This document shows positions 1-5,814 of a DNA stretch of 8,312 bases, in pieces; within the stretch, counting starts at the first letter, position 1, and each line of letters starts with the position of its first letter. The notes under the pieces were generated by a model. It was not told the DNA's origin and did no database searches. It saw only the letters and a list, made by a program, of their open reading frames with translations. The translations under genes were made by a program, and so were the position numbers. The DNA lies in NCBI GenBank assembly GCA_021732805.1, contig JAKFUJ010000010.1, positions 1-8,312 of the forward strand, written 5' to 3'. The stretch is from Betaproteobacteria bacterium (GTDB taxonomy: Bacteria > Pseudomonadota > Gammaproteobacteria > Burkholderiales > SG8-41).

Positions 1-287
1 AACTCGCGAATGAAGTGAATCGCAGCGGCAGCGTCGCTGATGGCGGTGTATTGAAATCGCTCGCGGGCTTACTTGGTTTGTTGCAGCGGGAGCCTGCTGC
101 GTTTTTGCAGGCCGGGACTACGCAGGGGGATTGGACACCGGAGTTGATTGAGGCGGCGATTGCTGCCCGGGCTGCGGCGAAGAAATCCAAACAGTTTTCC
201 GAGGCGGACCGGATTCGGGATGAATTGAAGGCGGCGGGAGTTGTGTTGGAGGATAGCGCTGCTGGGACTACCTGGCGGCGTAGCTGA
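1..287 (+). CDS. cysS: Cysteinyl-tRNA synthetase, C-terminal end (partial)
   Basis: This is the 3' end of a gene that begins upstream of the window; the reading frame is open from base 3 and stops with TGA at 285-287. CysS is the cytoplasmic class I enzyme that charges tRNA-Cys with cysteine. The fragment reads LANEVNRSGS near the start and then ADRIRDELKAAGVVLEDSA followed by GTTWRR at the very end. These are the well-conserved closing segments of bacterial CysS, from the helical DALR-type anticodon-binding domain to the C-terminal tail. The HIGH and KMSKS catalytic motifs lie upstream and cannot be checked. The GTG at base 15 is an internal valine codon, not a start, because conserved CysS sequence continues upstream of it. 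It is a housekeeping gene with no evident functional link to the catabolic genes that follow. Confidence 0.93.
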   Translation, partial: LANEVNRSGSVADGGVLKSLAGLLGLLQREPAAFLQAGTTQGDWTPELIEAAIAARAAAKKSKQFSEADRIRDELKAAGVVLEDSAAGTTWRRS

Positions 288-303
288 AATTCGCCATTGA
301 AAC

Positions 304-326
304 TCGGCATGCATGCCGATGGTTTT
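304..326 (+). terminator. Weak candidate terminator after cysS
   Basis: A perfect 16-bp palindrome, TCGGCATGCATGCCGA (304-319), starts 17 bases after the cysS stop. It can fold as a 6-bp stem with a TGCA loop. It is followed by TGGTTTT, a short and interrupted T run. Position fits a transcription terminator, but the stem is short and the T tract poor, so this is tentative. Confidence 0.28.
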
Positions 327-331
327 GTGCT

Positions 332-577
332 CCCCTTGTGAGCCGCCGAGCAGCACAGTCAGGCCGGGGGTAGTCGGCGAGGACTGTCTGAGTCCTTGCC
401 GAAGGCAAGGGCGAGTTCCGCAGCCGCCCGGCGTGGCGAGCAGCGCAGGGGAGTCCGAAGGACCGGCGAGCCAGGGTCGCCTTCTCTTTGGTTACTTTCT
501 CTTGGCGAAGCAAGAGAAAGTGACTAGCCGCCGGGCTACCCCCGGCGAAGTTGTAGTTCTCGGCGGCTCACAAGGGG
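332..577. repeat. 246-bp MITE-like palindromic intergenic repeat
   Basis: This non-coding block is bounded by perfect 19-bp terminal inverted repeats: CCCCTTGTGAGCCGCCGAG at 332-350 and its reverse complement at 559-577. Inside are several smaller hairpins: 381-395 (GGACT/AGTCC), 394-410 (CCTTGCC-GAA-GGCAAGG), 453-463 (GTCC-GAA-GGAC) and 494-521 (ACTTTCTCTTG and its complement around GCGAAG). The core around 480-545 resembles a highly repeated intergenic sequence of Burkholderiales and Xanthomonadales genomes, often mis-annotated as short proteins containing a GYFLLAKQEKVT-like string; that resemblance is from memory. Terminal inverted repeats, no coding capacity and nested hairpins suggest a non-autonomous mobile element. 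I see no clear target-site duplication at its edges. It may also act as a transcription barrier between cysS and the next gene. Confidence 0.6.
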
Positions 578-591
578 GTTAGTGGCGGCGA

Positions 592-621
592 TTGTTGATT
601 TCTGATTGATGATTTTTTAAT
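592..621 (+). promoter_or_regulatory. Candidate promoter of the enolase-superfamily gene
   Basis: The stretch 590-628 is strikingly AT-rich compared with its surroundings. TTTAAT at 616-621 matches the sigma70 -10 consensus at five of six bases. Candidate -35 boxes are TTGTTG (592-597, 18-bp spacer) or TTGATT (595-600, 15-bp spacer). The start site would fall near base 628, leaving a short leader before the ribosome-binding site at 632-636. Composition and position are suggestive; the box assignment is weak. Confidence 0.3.
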
Positions 622-631
622 TATTTTAGTG

Positions 632-636
632 AAGGA
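632..636 (+). promoter_or_regulatory. Ribosome-binding site that places the start at GTG 644
   Basis: AAGGA lies 7 bases upstream of the GTG at 644. The in-frame GTG at 629 has only TTATTTTA before it, with no purine-rich site. The downstream GTG is therefore the better start, and the five extra residues at the N-terminus of the longer frame are dropped. Confidence 0.65.
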
Positions 637-643
637 ATTTTCT

Positions 644-1795
644 GTGACCCGCATTGCTTCAGTCAAAGCCCATGCCATTTCCGCCAAGCTCAAACATACC
701 TTGTGGACCGCGCATGAGGAGTTGCACAGTTCGAGCGTGATCCTGGTGGAGATCAAGACTGATGATGGTCTGACGGGGATTGGCCAGATTCATGGTTCGC
801 CGATGAAGGACATCTGCTCGTATGTTGAAAAATTCGGTGAAGTCATCAAGGGCATGAATGCCACGGAGCAGGTTGTGGTCTGGGAAAAAATGCTGTCGCT
901 GACTTCGCCGCGGGCGACCGGCATGGGCGGGCGCGACGGGCTGCCGCAGCCGATGCCGCGTGGTGATCGTCCGCAGATCATGGCCGCCATCGGCGGCATT
1001 GACCTTGCCTTGTGGGACATCAAGGGCAAGGCGCTGGGTGTGCCGGTGTGGAAACTTTTGGGGGGCGAGGGCAAACCGCTGTTTACTTACGCCACGGGTG
1101 GATACTATGAACTAGACGCGCCGCTTTCGGTTTGTGCTGATGAGTTAGCGGGTTTCGTCAAGCGTGGTTATGAGGCGGTGAAGCTTAAAACTGCGGGCCT
1201 GTCGATCGAGAAGGAAGTGGAGCGCATTCGCCTGACGCGTTCAGCGATCGGCAAGGATGTGCGGCTGATGCTGGACATGAACGCAGCCTATGATCTGGAA
1301 GACTGCATCCGTTTTGCGCATGCGGTTGAACCGTACGACATCTATTGGCTGGAAGAGCCGCTGCACTGGTACCTGCAGCCTGCTGATTTTGTGGTGCTGG
1401 CGAGAAATACCGTGATCCCGCTGGCGCACGGTGAACGCGAGATGACGCGTTTCACCGCTCGTGATTTCATCACCAGTGGCGCGCTGGGTTTCATGCAGTT
1501 CGATGCGACGCGTTTTGCCGGTTTTACCGAGTCACTGCGCGTCAGTCATCTCGCCGAACAGCACGGTGTGCGCGTCGCACCGCATCTGGTGCCGGAAGTG
1601 CATTGCCACCTGGTGTCGGCATTCCCGCGCCTGGGTTTCGGTGTGGAATCGCATGGCAACGCCGACCGCGATCCGCTGTGGTTCGAAATGTTCACCGAGC
1701 GTGCGCAGGTCAAGGATGGCCGCGTGCACATGAACGATCTGCCCGGCTTTGGTTTCGAGATCGACTGGAAAGCGATTGAGAAACACCGGGTTTGA
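644..1795 (+). CDS. Mandelate racemase/muconate lactonizing enzyme family protein (enolase superfamily)
   Basis: This 383-residue cytoplasmic enzyme has the full catalytic set of the mandelate racemase subgroup. Counted from GTG 644, there is a KxK motif at K180/K182 (AVKLKTAG), metal ligands D211 (LMLDMN), E237 (WLEEPL) and E264 (AHGERE), an Asp-His dyad D287 (QFDATR) and H314 (VAPHLVPE), and an acidic residue E335 (GVESHG) where MR has its electrophilic Glu. The N-terminal capping domain covers roughly residues 1-125, followed by the TIM barrel and a C-terminal return segment. Such enzymes abstract the alpha proton of a carboxylate in a Mg2+-dependent step; members include sugar-acid dehydratases, racemases and a galactarolactone cycloisomerase. 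With both KxK and His-Asp bases intact, several outcomes are possible. It faces a uronate dehydrogenase-like gene only 14 bases away, so an acid sugar or its lactone is a reasonable guess (inference). Substrate is not assigned. Confidence 0.9.
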   Translation: MTRIASVKAHAISAKLKHTLWTAHEELHSSSVILVEIKTDDGLTGIGQIHGSPMKDICSYVEKFGEVIKGMNATEQVVVWEKMLSLTSPRATGMGGRDGLPQPMPRGDRPQIMAAIGGIDLALWDIKGKALGVPVWKLLGGEGKPLFTYATGGYYELDAPLSVCADELAGFVKRGYEAVKLKTAGLSIEKEVERIRLTRSAIGKDVRLMLDMNAAYDLEDCIRFAHAVEPYDIYWLEEPLHWYLQPADFVVLARNTVIPLAHGEREMTRFTARDFITSGALGFMQFDATRFAGFTESLRVSHLAEQHGVRVAPHLVPEVHCHLVSAFPRLGFGVESHGNADRDPLWFEMFTERAQVKDGRVHMNDLPGFGFEIDWKAIEKHRV

Positions 1796-1812
1796 GTTCG
1801 CTCGCGGACTCA
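1793..1812. terminator. Hairpin between convergent genes, containing both stop codons
   Basis: TGAGTTCG (1793-1800) pairs with CGGACTCA (1805-1812) in an 8-bp stem with one G-T pair and a CTCG loop. The TGA stop of the plus-strand gene forms one base of the stem and the TGA stop of the minus-strand gene forms the other. On the plus strand an AT-rich but not pure T stretch follows (TCTATATTATTGATTTTATT). The minus strand lacks a T tract. It could stop transcription on the plus strand, or in both directions by collision. Confidence 0.4.
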
Positions 1813-2607
1813 GTCTATATTATTGATTTTATTGGATAATTCCATGTCGCAGAAGCTGCCGCCATGGAATTCGACGGCGGCGCCGACAGCGGTTTTTTGC
1901 TCCAGCGCCGCGGCGTAATCTTCGGCGTTGTCCTCTGGCGCGTAGCCGATACGCGCCGCCTGCGGATTCTGCCAGCGACTGCGAGTGTTGTTTGAGACGC
2001 CGTACAGCACGAGATAGCGATAATCCGGCGCGTCTATGCAGCAGCGCACCAGATGCACCATGTCGCGCGGGCTGATCCAGGTCGACAGTTGCCGCGCATC
2101 TTCAGGCTGTTCGCGGAAGGAACCGATGCGCAGGCAGGCAACGCTGATGCCGTGTTTGTCGGCATACAACCGGCCCATGGCTTCACCATAGACTTTTGAT
2201 ACGCCGTAACGGCTGTCCGGACGCGGCGCTACATCAATGCCGATGCTGCGGCTGGCGCGGTGAAATCCCACTGCGTGGTTGGAACTGGCGAAGATCACCC
2301 GTTTCACTCCGCACTCGCGGGCAGCCTCAAACAGGTTGTAGGTGCCGATGATGTTGGCCTCGAGTATAGAGGGCCACGACGCTTCTTTCGGAATGCCGCC
2401 AAGATGAACAACGCAGTTGATTGCGGTCGTTGCGGTTTTGACGGCGGCGTAATCGCGCAGGTCGGCCGTATTCAATTCTTCTCCTGACTCGACGGGTTCC
2501 AAGTCGCGCACATCGCTTAGCCGCAGCAACGGATAATGTCCGCGCAGCCCTGCGCGCAGGGTCTTGCCGATGGCGCCGGCGGCGCCGGTGATCAAAATGT
2601 GTTTCAT
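1810..2607 (-). CDS. NAD-dependent uronate dehydrogenase-like extended SDR
   Basis: The 265-residue product is an NAD-dependent epimerase/dehydratase-fold oxidoreductase. It starts with the Rossmann signature GAAGAIG (residues 8-14). D32 ends the second strand, fitting NAD rather than NADP. It also carries NIIGTYN (85-91), the FASSNH strand (107-111) and the YGVSK catalytic Tyr/Lys pair (Y134, K138). VHLGG, the SSNH segment, RPDSRYGVSK, LRIGS, LSTW and the closing FHGGSFCD segment recall characterised bacterial uronate dehydrogenases (recalled, not aligned), which oxidise D-galacturonate or D-glucuronate to the aldarolactone. The length is typical of that family. A 61-residue in-frame upstream extension is rejected because it overlaps gntR and looks non-coding. 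The ATG at 2607 lies 13 bases after the gntR stop and has no recognisable Shine-Dalgarno, so translation may be coupled to gntR. Another sugar dehydrogenase activity is possible. Confidence 0.85.
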   Translation of the reverse strand: MKHILITGAAGAIGKTLRAGLRGHYPLLRLSDVRDLEPVESGEELNTADLRDYAAVKTATTAINCVVHLGGIPKEASWPSILEANIIGTYNLFEAARECGVKRVIFASSNHAVGFHRASRSIGIDVAPRPDSRYGVSKVYGEAMGRLYADKHGISVACLRIGSFREQPEDARQLSTWISPRDMVHLVRCCIDAPDYRYLVLYGVSNNTRSRWQNPQAARIGYAPEDNAEDYAAALEQKTAVGAAVEFHGGSFCDMELSNKINNID

Positions 2608-2620
2608 CCGGGAGTGGTTT

Positions 2621-3553
2621 TCAGGCGGTTTTGAAGTGGGAGGGTTGCACCTTCTGTCGCTTGGCGCCTTCGAGGTGTTCACGCAGCAGCGTTGCGGCCC
2701 GTTCACGCTCGCCGCGCTCAATGGCTTCAAGAATGTGCAGGTGCTCTGCGGCCTGGCGCGCTCGGGCTTCGGGATTGCCGGCGACAGCACGGTATTCCAC
2801 CAGTTTGCGCAGCTGGTTGATGCGCCGGATGGTTTGCAGCATGAAGCGGTTGCCCGACCAGCGGGCGAGGGTTTCGTGAAACCGGGCGTTGATGTCGGCC
2901 CATTCCACAGGCGTCATCGCGCCATAACCGCCGTCGGCCATGAAAGCCTGCTGGCGTTTCAGCGCCTGTAATTCATCGGCGATGGCTGCGAATTTCTTGC
3001 CGAGCAGGCAGGCCGGTTCGATGACGCGGCGGATTTCAAAGTTTTCCTCGTACGCCTCCACCGAATCGATCAGCGGCAGGAAAGTCCAGCCATGACCGGC
3101 ACGTCGCTCGATCCAGCCTTCCTGCTGAATGCGCGCCAGTGCCCTGCGAACGGCACTGCGGGTGGCGCCGAACTTGCGGATCAGACCGGCTTCGGTGACG
3201 GTAACGGGAAGACGGTGAGTGAGTTTGGCTTCAGCGATGCGCCGGTACAACGGGTCGTCTCCAGTGGGCGAAAGTTTTTTGGCTGATGCGCTCAGCTGCC
3301 GTGCGTTTTTTGCAAGGAAATAGCCACGGTCTTTTTTGTGATGAACGATGCCGATATTGGCAAGATGGGCCAGCGCTGCCTCGACAGGATTATGCGAAGT
3401 GCCGATTTCAAGAGCCAGCGCCATTTTCGGCAGATGGTAGCCTGCCGGGCGATCATCTCGCCGTGCAATGGCCACAATTTCCCGCGCCACACGCTGCTGC
3501 AGCGGCGTCAGGCGCCCGCTTGCGGCGGCGGAGCGGTAAAGGGAGCGAGGCAT
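2621..3553 (-). CDS. GntR-family transcriptional regulator with two winged-helix domains and an FCD domain
   Basis: This 310-residue protein is a FadR/FCD-type regulator with an unusual N-terminus. A first winged helix spans about residues 15-82 (LTPLQQRVAREIVAIAR to GYFLA). A second, with the classic GntR pattern (FGATRSAVRRALARIQQEGWIERR), covers about 100-160. The helical ligand-binding FCD domain follows, about 165-300, with the usual metal-site positions N222, H226 (NARFH), H271 (EHLHILEAI) and H293. The first position is Asn where Asp is common. FCD regulators bind carboxylates or sugar acids and usually repress the neighbouring catabolic genes. It is cotranscribed with the SDR gene and divergent from the Bug/dehydrogenase operon, so it probably controls both sides through the palindrome at 3564-3591. 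No strong Shine-Dalgarno precedes the ATG at 3553; the first winged helix begins soon after it, which supports this start. Confidence 0.9.
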   Translation of the reverse strand: MPRSLYRSAAASGRLTPLQQRVAREIVAIARRDDRPAGYHLPKMALALEIGTSHNPVEAALAHLANIGIVHHKKDRGYFLAKNARQLSASAKKLSPTGDDPLYRRIAEAKLTHRLPVTVTEAGLIRKFGATRSAVRRALARIQQEGWIERRAGHGWTFLPLIDSVEAYEENFEIRRVIEPACLLGKKFAAIADELQALKRQQAFMADGGYGAMTPVEWADINARFHETLARWSGNRFMLQTIRRINQLRKLVEYRAVAGNPEARARQAAEHLHILEAIERGERERAATLLREHLEGAKRQKVQPSHFKTA

Positions 3554-3563
3554 GGATAACAGG

Positions 3564-3591
3564 ATTGCATATTATTCTGAAATTATGCAAT
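3564..3591. promoter_or_regulatory. Palindromic candidate operator for the GntR regulator
   Basis: ATTGCATA (3564-3571) and its exact reverse complement TATGCAAT (3584-3591) are separated by a 12-bp AT-rich spacer. The site lies in the 123-bp gap between gntR and the divergent Bug gene, 10 bases upstream of the gntR start codon. Overlapping promoter-like hexamers are present: TTGCAT (3565-3570) and an extended -10-like TGCAATACT (3586-3594) 18 bases on for the plus strand. The symmetry suggests binding by a dimer, and the position fits autoregulation plus control of the operon. That this regulator is the binder is inference. Confidence 0.55.
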
Positions 3592-3666
3592 ACTGCCTGC
3601 GGACAAGATCGCCAAAAGCCGGTATTTTCCCGGGCAGGTGACGTCACTCATTAGCGCATTCTTCCC

Positions 3667-3672
3667 GGAGGA
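3667..3672 (+). promoter_or_regulatory. Ribosome-binding site that sets the first Bug gene start
   Basis: GGAGGA sits just upstream of the ATG at 3677. The longer frame from a GTG at 3638 has no such site and would put 13 polar residues before the signal peptide. The ATG at 3677 gives a clean N-terminal signal sequence. Confidence 0.75.
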
Positions 3673-3676
3673 CACC

Positions 3677-4648
3677 ATGACAGCATCTGGCATTCGTTTG
3701 ATCGTCTTCGCCGCCGCCGGCGTACTGGGCACAGTTCCCTGCTTGGCTTCTGCGCAGCAATACCCGGCCAAGCCGGTACGCGTCATCGTGCCGTTCGCCC
3801 CGGGCGGCGGCAGCGACCTGACGGCTCGCCAGTTTTCGAACAAGCTGACTGCGGCGCTGGGCCAGCAGTTCATCGTCGACAACCGTGGCGGCGCCGGCGG
3901 CATTATCGGCATGGAGGCGGTGGCCAAAGCGCCGCCTGACGGCTACACGATCATGATGATGTCAGGCAGTTTTTCTGCGAGCTCGGCGACGCACAAGCCG
4001 GCGTTTGATCCGATCAATTCCATTATCCCGGTTGCCGAATTCGGCATCACGCCGTTTGTGGTCACTGTACATCCGTCGCTGCCGTCAAAGAACTTGAAGG
4101 AACTGATTGCGCTGGCCAAAGCCAAACCCGATCAATTGCCCTATGCCTCCAGTGGTGTCGGCGGTTTGACCCATCTGTCGACCGAGCTGATGAACATGAT
4201 GGCCAAGATCAAAATGATCCACATCCCCTACAAGAGCACCGGTGCGGCGATGACCGACTTGCTGTCGGGTCAGGCGCCGATCATTGTCGGCAGCCTGCTG
4301 CCCGTGGTGCCGCATTTCAAGACAGGAAAACTGCGTCCGCTGGCGGTGACTACCGCTGCGCGATGGGTTTCGTTGCCGGATGTGCCGACAGTAGCCGAAA
4401 CATTGCCCGGTTATGAAGTCGAATTGTGGTTCGGCACGATGGCTCCCCGCGGTATGCCGCAAGCAGCGATCGATCGCTTGAATGCGGCGGTGAACAAAGC
4501 ACTTGACGATCCGGAAATGAAAAAGAGCCTGGACAGCCAGGGCATGGTGCAGACCGGCGGTACACCGCAAAAATTCGGCGAGCGCATCCAGCGCGATTAT
4601 CAGCGCTGGGTCAAGGTCGTCAAGGAAGCAAACATCAAAGCTGAATAA
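3677..4648 (+). CDS. Bug/TctC-family periplasmic substrate-binding protein (first copy)
   Basis: This 323-residue exported protein begins with a Sec signal peptide: a hydrophobic stretch at about residues 8-23, with likely cleavage after ASA at residue 26, before QQYPAKPV. The mature protein opens with the Bug signature YPAKPVRVIVPFAPGGGSD, then VDNRGGAGG and the PPDGYT segment, all typical of the tripartite tricarboxylate receptor (TctC/Bug) family. Length is normal for the family. Bug proteins bind small carboxylates such as aldarates, dicarboxylates, nicotinate or aromatic acids in the periplasm and either feed a TctAB permease or act as sensors. No TctA or TctB gene is in the window, so the membrane partner must be elsewhere. 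It is the first gene of a three-gene operon, 26 bases before the next start. The ligand cannot be read from sequence. Confidence 0.92.
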   Translation: MTASGIRLIVFAAAGVLGTVPCLASAQQYPAKPVRVIVPFAPGGGSDLTARQFSNKLTAALGQQFIVDNRGGAGGIIGMEAVAKAPPDGYTIMMMSGSFSASSATHKPAFDPINSIIPVAEFGITPFVVTVHPSLPSKNLKELIALAKAKPDQLPYASSGVGGLTHLSTELMNMMAKIKMIHIPYKSTGAAMTDLLSGQAPIIVGSLLPVVPHFKTGKLRPLAVTTAARWVSLPDVPTVAETLPGYEVELWFGTMAPRGMPQAAIDRLNAAVNKALDDPEMKKSLDSQGMVQTGGTPQKFGERIQRDYQRWVKVVKEANIKAE

Positions 4649-4674
4649 CACGTGACAAACAACAAGGAATCATC

Positions 4675-5763
4675 ATGAATCTGGTAGTCATGGCCGGCGA
4701 CGACATCGGCCCCGAAATTGTCACCGCGGCGATGACGGTGATGAAGGCGGCGGACGCGGAATTTTCTCTGGGTCTGCGGTTCGCCGATATTGAAGTCGGC
4801 ATGGCCAGCCATCGCAAAAACGGCACCACGCTGACCGATGCCGCGTTGCAGGCGGCCATGGACGCCGACGGCGTGATCGTCGGTCCCTGCGGCATGACCG
4901 AGTATCCGCCGCTGGCGGAAGGCGGACTCAACATCCCCGGTACCATTCGCAAGCGACTGGATCTTTATGCCAATCTGCGCCCGGCGCGCAGCCGTCCGGG
5001 CATGCCCGATGCACGGCGCGATCTCGATGTGCTGATCGTGCGCGAAAATACCGAGGGCTTTTATTCCGACCGCACGATGTACCAGGGCATCGGTGAATTC
5101 ATGCCGACCGAAGACGTGGCGCTGTCGGTGCGCAAGATCACGCGTCAGGGTTCACGGCGCATCGCCAAAGTGGCGTTTGATTACGCCGCGCGTCGCAGCA
5201 AACGCATTACTGCCGTGGGCAAACGCCATGTACTGCAGATGACCGACGGATTGTTCATGGGCGAAGCATTCGACGAAGCCAGGGCGCATCCAGCGATTGC
5301 GCTGAAGGAAATGGATATGGATGCGATGGCCGCCGACATTTACAGTCGGCCGGAGCGCCATGACGTGATCCTGATCACCAACATGTTCGGCGACATCCTG
5401 TCGAATCTCGCGGTGGCATTGTCGGGTGGGCTGGGTCTTGCCGCGGCGATCAATGCCGGCGACAAACATGCCATTGCCAATGCCGGTCACGGCTCGGCGC
5501 CGGACATTGCCGGAAAAGGGATTGCAAATCCGAGTGGCATGATCCTGTCGGCGGGCATGCTGCTCGAATGGCTGGGCTTGCGCCACAACAAGCCGGCATT
5601 TCAGCAGGCGTATCTGGCGATTCAGGCGGCAGTGGACGCCGCGCTGGCGGATGCCAACGCGCGTACCGGTGATCTGGGCGGCAAGGGCAATACCCGATCG
5701 TTTGCGGATACCGTGGTGCGGCATCTGCGCAATCCCAAGTTGCAGGCGGTGGCCGCAGGTTAA
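4675..5763 (+). CDS. Isocitrate/isopropylmalate-family beta-decarboxylating dehydrogenase
   Basis: This 362-residue cytoplasmic enzyme belongs to the family that oxidises and decarboxylates (2R,3S)-type 2-hydroxyacids using NAD(P)+ and Mg2+/Mn2+. Visible motifs are the N-terminal GDDIGPE (8-14), substrate arginines R92/R94 and R102 (ANLRPAR), R123 in VRENTEGFY with Tyr130, catalytic K183, metal-site D216 (partner subunit), D240 and N244 (NMFGDILSN), and the NAD-type loop HGSAPDIAGK (272-281) with D277-I278. Two oddities: the substrate-recognition loop before R92 (GGLNIPG) matches neither leuB nor icd, and the catalytic lysine is followed by RH where KxN is usual. The enzyme is therefore unlikely to be an ordinary LeuB or Icd; tartrate-, malate- or another hydroxyacid-acting dehydrogenase is more likely given the two flanking Bug genes. 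AAGGA (4664-4668) precedes the ATG by 6 bases. Confidence 0.88.
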   Translation: MNLVVMAGDDIGPEIVTAAMTVMKAADAEFSLGLRFADIEVGMASHRKNGTTLTDAALQAAMDADGVIVGPCGMTEYPPLAEGGLNIPGTIRKRLDLYANLRPARSRPGMPDARRDLDVLIVRENTEGFYSDRTMYQGIGEFMPTEDVALSVRKITRQGSRRIAKVAFDYAARRSKRITAVGKRHVLQMTDGLFMGEAFDEARAHPAIALKEMDMDAMAADIYSRPERHDVILITNMFGDILSNLAVALSGGLGLAAAINAGDKHAIANAGHGSAPDIAGKGIANPSGMILSAGMLLEWLGLRHNKPAFQQAYLAIQAAVDAALADANARTGDLGGKGNTRSFADTVVRHLRNPKLQAVAAG

Positions 5764-5814
5764 ACGGCAGCGTATGCAGGAAATAAAACCATAACGCATC
5801 AACGGAGGAGCATC

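Noticed and set aside
313..582. Short open frames in the cysS downstream region, including one with GYFLLAKQEKVT
   Set aside because: They lie within the inverted-repeat element; similar peptides are well-known spurious translations of this type of repeat, and no ribosome-binding site supports them.
2608..2790. N-terminal extension of the SDR gene by 61 residues
   Set aside because: It overlaps the 3' end of gntR in another frame and precedes a perfect Rossmann N-terminus (MKHILITGAAG), so the ATG at 2607 is the start.
2564..2971. 135-residue plus-strand open frame opposite gntR and the SDR start
   Set aside because: It spans the junction of two well-supported minus-strand genes and shows no family features.
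4085..4651. 188-residue minus-strand open frame opposite the first Bug gene
   Set aside because: It is the antisense shadow of a strongly supported gene and has no recognisable domain.
5152..5802. 216-residue minus-strand open frame opposite the dehydrogenase gene
   Set aside because: Its composition is typical of antisense to a GC-rich gene, and the plus-strand frame carries all the conserved catalytic motifs.
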